5,354 nucleotides of DNA from Crocinitomicaceae bacterium (lineage in GTDB: Bacteria > Bacteroidota > Bacteroidia > Flavobacteriales_D > Sanyastnellaceae). Below, piece by piece: positions 1 to 2,558 of this stretch. Location of the stretch: contig PBWG01000137.1 of assembly GCA_002729115.1 (NCBI GenBank), positions 1 to 5,354 of the forward strand, written 5' to 3'. The notes under the pieces were generated by a model that ran no database searches, was not told where the DNA came from, and saw only the letters and a list, made by a program, of their open reading frames with translations. A program made the translations under genes and the position numbers. The stretch's first letter is position 1, and every line of letters starts with the position of its first letter.

Positions 1-1659
1 ACAGACCCGACCGCGTGCAACTACGACGAGTCTGCGACCCTGGACAACGGCACATGCAACTACGACTGCAACGGCTGCACCGACCCAGAGGCGTGCAACT
101 ACAACCCTGACGCCACGGAAGACGACGGTTCTTGCTTGAGCCTGGACGAGTGTGGCGTGTGTGGCGGTGACAACAGCACTTGCGGCGGTTGCACCGATCC
201 TGAAGCGTGCAACTACGACGCGGACGCGTTGCTCGACGACGGGTCTTGCATTTTCGGTGGCTCCGGTGCGACGTTGTTCATGTACGACACTTACGGAGAT
301 GGCTGGAACGCCAACACGTTGACGGTGGCTGGTGTTGATTACTGCTTCCCCGATGCTTTTGGGGATTGTTCCACCACAGATGTCTGGGACATCTACTCGA
401 ACGAAGTGTCGTTCGACATTTGCTTGGACACCACAGGTTGTGTTGAGATCGTGTACAACGGCAACGGGCTATACCAAACAGAGAATTCTTGGGCCATCGT
501 GGACGCCTCAGGCGCGACCCTCGCTTCTGGCGGAGCCGAGTCTGGCTTCTTCGGAGATTGCGGGCAGGGTTGCACTGATCCTGCGGCTTGCAACTACGAC
601 ATGGGCGCGACCATTGACGACGGTTCCTGCGACTTTGACTGCAACGGTTGCACGGACCCTGAGGCGTGCAACTACGACGCCGATGCGACAGAAGACGATG
701 GTTCTTGCTTGAGCCTCGACGATTGCGGTGTGTGCGGTGGCGACAACAGCACCTGTGGTGGTTGCACCGACCCTGAAGCGTGCAACTACGACGCGGACGC
801 GTTGCTTGACGACGGGTCTTGCATTTTGGGTGGTCAGAACTTGGTGGTGTCCATCTTGACGGACAACTACCCAGGGGAGACCACGTGGACGTTGACAGAC
901 CTCGACGGCGCCGTGGTGGCGTCTGGTGGTCCTTACAGCGACACTGGCACCTTGTACGAAGAATCCATCTGTGTGGGTGACGGTTGCTACGCCTTCACCA
1001 TCAACGATTCCTTTGGAGACGGCATCTGCTGTGCCTTCGGAGAAGGTTCTTACACGGTGTCCTCGGACGGCACTGTGTTGGCTGCGGGTGGTGAATTCGC
1101 CAGCCAAGACGTGGTGGAGATCTGCCTCGGTTCTGGATTCGGTTGCACCGACCCAGAGGCGTGCAACTACGACCCAGAGGCGACCACGGAGAACGGCTCA
1201 TGCAACTACGATTGCAACGGCTGCACCGACGCCATGGCTTGCAACTACGATCCCTTCGCGACAGAAGACGACGGCTCTTGCGAGTACACAAGCTGTGTGG
1301 GGTGCACCGACAGCAGTGCGTGCAACTACAACCCTGCAGCGACCATGGACGACGGATCGTGTCTCCAGCTTGACGCGTGTGGCGTCTGCGGCGGCGACGG
1401 CAGCACGTGCAGCGGTTGCACCGATCCTGAGGCGGAGAACTACGATCCTTCCGCCACGGTGGACGACGGAAGCTGCGCTTACCCCAACGATTGCCCAGAG
1501 GACCTGAACAACGACGGTCAGATCTCGGTGGCAGACATCTTGTTGTTGTTGTCTGATTTCGGTTGCTCAAGCGACTGCGATGCCGACCTCAACGACGATG
1601 GGGCAACCAACGTGAACGACATCTTGCAAATCCTTGCCGCCTTCGGTCAGGAGTGCTGA
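1..1659 (+). CDS. Cysteine-rich repeat secreted protein with dockerin-like C-terminus (5' end outside window)
   Basis: The frame is open from base 1 to the TGA at 1657-1659, giving 552 visible residues; the true start lies upstream. The TTG at 136 is only an internal Leu codon, because repeat copies continue before it. Domain order: repeats 1-3 (residues 1-83), insert domain 1 (84-190), repeats 4-6 (191-274), insert domain 2 (275-381), repeats 7-10 (382-492), then a dockerin-like pair of calcium loops (501-552). By my count 55 residues are Cys, and none is Lys, Arg or His. Such composition fits an oxidised, extracellular, calcium-bound protein. The family is common in marine Bacteroidota as surface or secreted proteins, usually of unknown role. 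No catalytic motif is visible. The signal peptide must be in the missing part. Adhesion or matrix function is a guess. A hairpin follows 20 bases after the stop. Confidence 0.93.
   Translation, partial: TDPTACNYDESATLDNGTCNYDCNGCTDPEACNYNPDATEDDGSCLSLDECGVCGGDNSTCGGCTDPEACNYDADALLDDGSCIFGGSGATLFMYDTYGDGWNANTLTVAGVDYCFPDAFGDCSTTDVWDIYSNEVSFDICLDTTGCVEIVYNGNGLYQTENSWAIVDASGATLASGGAESGFFGDCGQGCTDPAACNYDMGATIDDGSCDFDCNGCTDPEACNYDADATEDDGSCLSLDDCGVCGGDNSTCGGCTDPEACNYDADALLDDGSCILGGQNLVVSILTDNYPGETTWTLTDLDGAVVASGGPYSDTGTLYEESICVGDGCYAFTINDSFGDGICCAFGEGSYTVSSDGTVLAAGGEFASQDVVEICLGSGFGCTDPEACNYDPEATTENGSCNYDCNGCTDAMACNYDPFATEDDGSCEYTSCVGCTDSSACNYNPAATMDDGSCLQLDACGVCGGDGSTCSGCTDPEAENYDPSATVDDGSCAYPNDCPEDLNNDGQISVADILLLLSDFGCSSDCDADLNDDGATNVNDILQILAAFGQEC
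76..822 (+). repeat. Duplicated 174-bp module (76-249 and 649-822)
   Basis: Each module is repeat + 18-residue CGVCGGD linker + repeat. Aligned codon by codon over 58 codons, 55 amino acids match (differences Asn/Asp, Pro/Ala, Glu/Asp), while 17 codons differ synonymously. Fifteen of these 17 fall in the first 37 codons and only two in the last 21. This points to an old duplication held by selection, perhaps with a more recent conversion tract in the second half. Confidence 0.85.
250..570 (+). other. Insert domain 1 (107 residues) of the first protein
   Basis: This non-repeat segment lies between repeats 3 and 4. It carries the motif [15 protein letters not shown] near its start and [16 protein letters not shown] near its end, with five Cys. 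Alternating hydrophobic residues and Gly/Asp turns suggest an all-beta fold. Similar 'YGDGWN' segments recur in secreted marine Bacteroidota proteins from memory; I cannot name a family with confidence. It has the same length as insert domain 2. Confidence 0.6.
823..1143 (+). other. Insert domain 2 (107 residues) of the first protein
   Basis: This segment lies between repeats 6 and 7. It carries [17 protein letters not shown] in its first half, and DSFGDGICC followed by [16 protein letters not shown] in its second half, with five Cys including an adjacent pair. It is probably a beta-sandwich-type domain, and ligand binding would be a guess. Its two halves resemble the halves of insert domain 1 in a different order. 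Confidence 0.6.
1501..1656 (+). other. Dockerin-like C-terminal calcium-binding pair
   Basis: Two 12-residue EF-hand-like loops are visible. The first is [12 protein letters not shown] (residues 501-512, ligand positions Asp, Asn, Asp, Asp). The second is [12 protein letters not shown] (529-540). Each is followed by a short hydrophobic helix ending in FG ([18 protein letters not shown]), the typical type I dockerin plan. Single Cys residues flank the loops and one is the final residue of the protein. In cellulosomal bacteria dockerins bind cohesins; in marine Bacteroidota and Planctomycetes such tails occur without cellulosomes and their partner is generally unknown. Confidence 0.8.
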
Positions 1660-1678
1660 TGCCCATTTAAATTGACTT

Positions 1679-1722
1679 GAACGGCTCCAGGCTGCGCAGA
1701 TTCGCGTAGCTTGGGGCCGTTC
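1679..1722 (+). terminator. Strong 19-bp hairpin after the first gene, likely terminator
   Basis: Bases 1679-1697 pair with 1704-1722 around a 6-base loop (AGATTC). There are 19 consecutive pairs, three of them G-T wobbles, and the stem is GC-rich. The following run is T-rich but interrupted (TATTTCT), so termination may be incomplete. The hairpin ends only 13 bases before the RRM start codon, so it could also act in the leader of that mRNA. Confidence 0.72.
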
Positions 1723-1735
1723 TATTTCTGGATTG

Positions 1736-2266
1736 ATGAAATTGTTTGTGGCCAAACTCAACCGGGACGCGGTTGAATCTGATTTGCTCGAGTGGTTCGG
1801 CGCCATGGGGCCTGTCAAGAGTGTGAAAGTTGTGACCGACCGTGATACGGGTCAAAGCAAATGCTTTGGCTTTGTGGAGATGGAAAGCAGGGAAGGGGGG
1901 CAGCGTGCGCTTGACGAGATGAACGGCAAAGAGTACATGGGTTTCCGCATGGTGGTCAAGGAGGCCGAGGAGCGCGGCAGCCGTCCGCCTCGTCCTGGTG
2001 GCGGCCCTGGTGGCGGCTCAGGCCGTCCAGGAGGGGCGTCCGCCGGTCGTGGTGGGTTCACACCCAGAAGCGATGTCCTTGGAGGCGGCCCTGGGGCTGG
2101 CTCAGGCGGCTTTTCGTCCCCGGACAAGAAGCCTGCCTCCAAGAGGAAAAAGGTGAGTCGCAACAAGCCTGACAAGTATTCTGACGGCCCTCGTCAGACC
2201 AAAATGAAGAAGCCAAAAGGCGGCGGCGGGGCCCAGAATTGGGCCGATTTCGACGACGATTATTGA
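1736..2266 (+). CDS. RRM-domain RNA-binding protein with Gly-rich basic tail
   Basis: This 176-residue protein is a bacterial RNA-recognition-motif protein that probably binds single-stranded RNA in the cytoplasm. The RRM spans about residues 1-77. RNP2 is LFVAKL (3-8) and RNP1 is KCFGFVEM (42-49), with Phe4, Phe44 and Phe46 as the usual RNA-stacking positions. RNP1 has Cys where Gly is normal, and Met in the last aromatic position, which is common in bacterial members. A Gly/Pro/Arg linker (80-129) leads to a Lys/Arg-rich segment (131-161) and an acidic end, WADFDDDY. ATG 1736 is chosen because beta-1 begins at residue 2; the TTG just before it would add one residue. No Shine-Dalgarno is visible. 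Related small RRM proteins in cyanobacteria are often cold-regulated; here regulation is unknown. Its composition is opposite to that of its acidic neighbours. Confidence 0.93.
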   Translation: MKLFVAKLNRDAVESDLLEWFGAMGPVKSVKVVTDRDTGQSKCFGFVEMESREGGQRALDEMNGKEYMGFRMVVKEAEERGSRPPRPGGGPGGGSGRPGGASAGRGGFTPRSDVLGGGPGAGSGGFSSPDKKPASKRKKVSRNKPDKYSDGPRQTKMKKPKGGGGAQNWADFDDDY

Positions 2267-2291
2267 GTCTTTTGGCCCCAAAATGAGCTTC

Positions 2292-2320
2292 AAAAACCTC
2301 GCTTCAGGCGGGGTTTTTTT
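2292..2320 (+). terminator. Rho-independent terminator after the RRM gene
   Basis: The stem ACCTCGC (2296-2302) pairs with GCGGGGT (2308-2314), with one G-T wobble and a 5-base loop TTCAG. It is extended by A 2292-2295 against T 2315-2318. A run of seven T (2314-2320) follows. It starts 26 bases after the stop codon and should isolate the RRM transcript from the next gene. Confidence 0.92.
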
Positions 2321-2321
2321 G

Positions 2322-2343
2322 TTGTCAAGGGACTCGTTGACAA
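2322..2343. repeat. Perfect 7-bp inverted repeat TTGTCAA-N8-TTGACAA
   Basis: TTGTCAA (2322-2328) and TTGACAA (2337-2343) are exact reverse complements separated by 8 bases. The repeat directly follows the T-run of the RRM terminator, 162 bases upstream of the next gene. It could be a two-fold operator or simply a secondary hairpin; nothing in the sequence decides. Confidence 0.5.
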
Positions 2344-2355
2344 TCCCAAAAGGGG

Positions 2356-2535
2356 GTGTTTCAAATCGACGACTGGGAATTATTCGTCGAAAAAGTGAAA
2401 CCATTGGGCGAGGATTTGCGTTCATTCGGTACCAAAAAAAATGCATTGGTCGATGGAATTTCGGGTTTTGTCCCTATCTTTCAACGTTCCTTAAAAGTGA
2501 CGACATGCGAATTATCCTCTCCGCACTCCTCCTGA
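2356..2535 (+). CDS. Doubtful small ORF, 59 codons, between the RRM gene and the second large gene
   Basis: From GTG 2356 to TGA 2533-2535 the frame encodes a soluble-looking peptide beginning VFQIDDWELFVEKVKPLG and containing DGISGFVPIFQRSLK. Over the first 51 codons, G+C is lowest at codon position 2 and higher at positions 1 and 3 (hand count about 49, 33 and 45 percent), which is mildly coding-like. Against it: no ATG, no spaced ribosome binding site (a G-run abuts the GTG), overlap with the first 31 bases of the next gene, and a shared inverted repeat. I do not recognise the peptide. It may be chance or a decayed gene. Confidence 0.22.
   Translation: MFQIDDWELFVEKVKPLGEDLRSFGTKKNALVDGISGFVPIFQRSLKVTTCELSSPHSS
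2358..2401. repeat. Two-part inverted repeat in the intergenic region
   Basis: The outer arms are GTTTCA (2358-2363) with TGAAAC (2396-2401). The inner arms are TCGACGA (2366-2372) with TCGTCGA (2384-2390). They enclose an 11-base loop, with a small asymmetric internal loop (AA against five bases). Together they would fold as a 13-bp interrupted hairpin. No T-run follows, so it is not a terminator. It may be a leader structure or a protein-binding site upstream of the second large gene. Confidence 0.5.
2475..2482 (+). promoter_or_regulatory. Weak candidate -7 box for the second large gene
   Basis: TATCTTTC matches five of the six fixed positions of the Bacteroidota -7 consensus TAnnTTTG. It lies 22 bases before the ATG at 2505, which would leave a short leader. 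The -33 element is unconvincing: the nearest suitable TTG (2446-2448) is 26 bases upstream rather than about 19-21. Confidence 0.25.
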
Positions 2536-2558
2536 TTCTGACGCAATCCATTGGCGCT
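2505..2558 (+). other. Signal peptide of the second large protein
   Basis: The region is one Arg, then the hydrophobic core IILSALLLIL, then TQSIGA before Gln19. A small residue at -1 followed by Gln is typical of Bacteroidota Sec signal peptidase I sites. No lipobox Cys is present near the cleavage point, so it is probably not a lipoprotein. Confidence 0.88.

Larger units (their letters stand above)
1..1476 (+). repeat. Ten copies of a 20-residue Cys repeat (CTDPxACNYD..DDGSC) in the first gene
   Basis: Copies lie at 1-57 (first Cys cut off), 76-135, 190-249, 571-630, 649-708, 763-822, 1144-1203, 1222-1281, 1303-1362 and 1417-1476. The consensus is CTDPxACNYD followed by xxATxDDGSC, with Cys at positions 1, 7 and 20. 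Copies are joined by three linker types: a 6-residue linker ending in CNG, a 7-residue EYTSCVG linker, and an 18-residue linker containing CGVCGGDxSTC. The last copy has Glu in place of Cys 7. This is a protein-level tandem repeat: identical peptides are often encoded by different codons. Confidence 0.95.

Noticed and set aside
136..138. TTG as a start codon for the first large gene
   Set aside because: Two repeat copies in the same frame lie upstream to base 1, and no signal peptide follows the TTG. It is an internal Leu codon.
508..1107. Long antisense open frame opposite the first large gene
   Set aside because: It mirrors the codon use of the repeat gene: TTA, CTA and TCA, which would give antisense stops, are almost absent from the sense frame. 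Its translation is Val/Arg-rich with no domain.
1..1476. CRISPR array or non-coding minisatellite
   Set aside because: The DNA repeats are irregular in spacing and differ at third codon positions, while the peptide is conserved. This is a coding repeat.
926..1507. Second + strand open frame inside the first large gene
   Set aside because: It lies in another frame of the repeat array and encodes Thr/Arg/Ala-rich sequence with no homology-like motif; the main frame is certain.
1723..1730. TATTTCTG as a -7 promoter box for the RRM gene
   Set aside because: It matches the Bacteroidota consensus at five of six positions but has no TTG at the right distance upstream, overlaps the terminator tail, and would start transcription at about the ATG itself.
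1733..1735. TTG as the RRM start
   Set aside because: It adds one residue before an ATG that directly precedes RRM beta-strand 1; ATG is the simpler choice.
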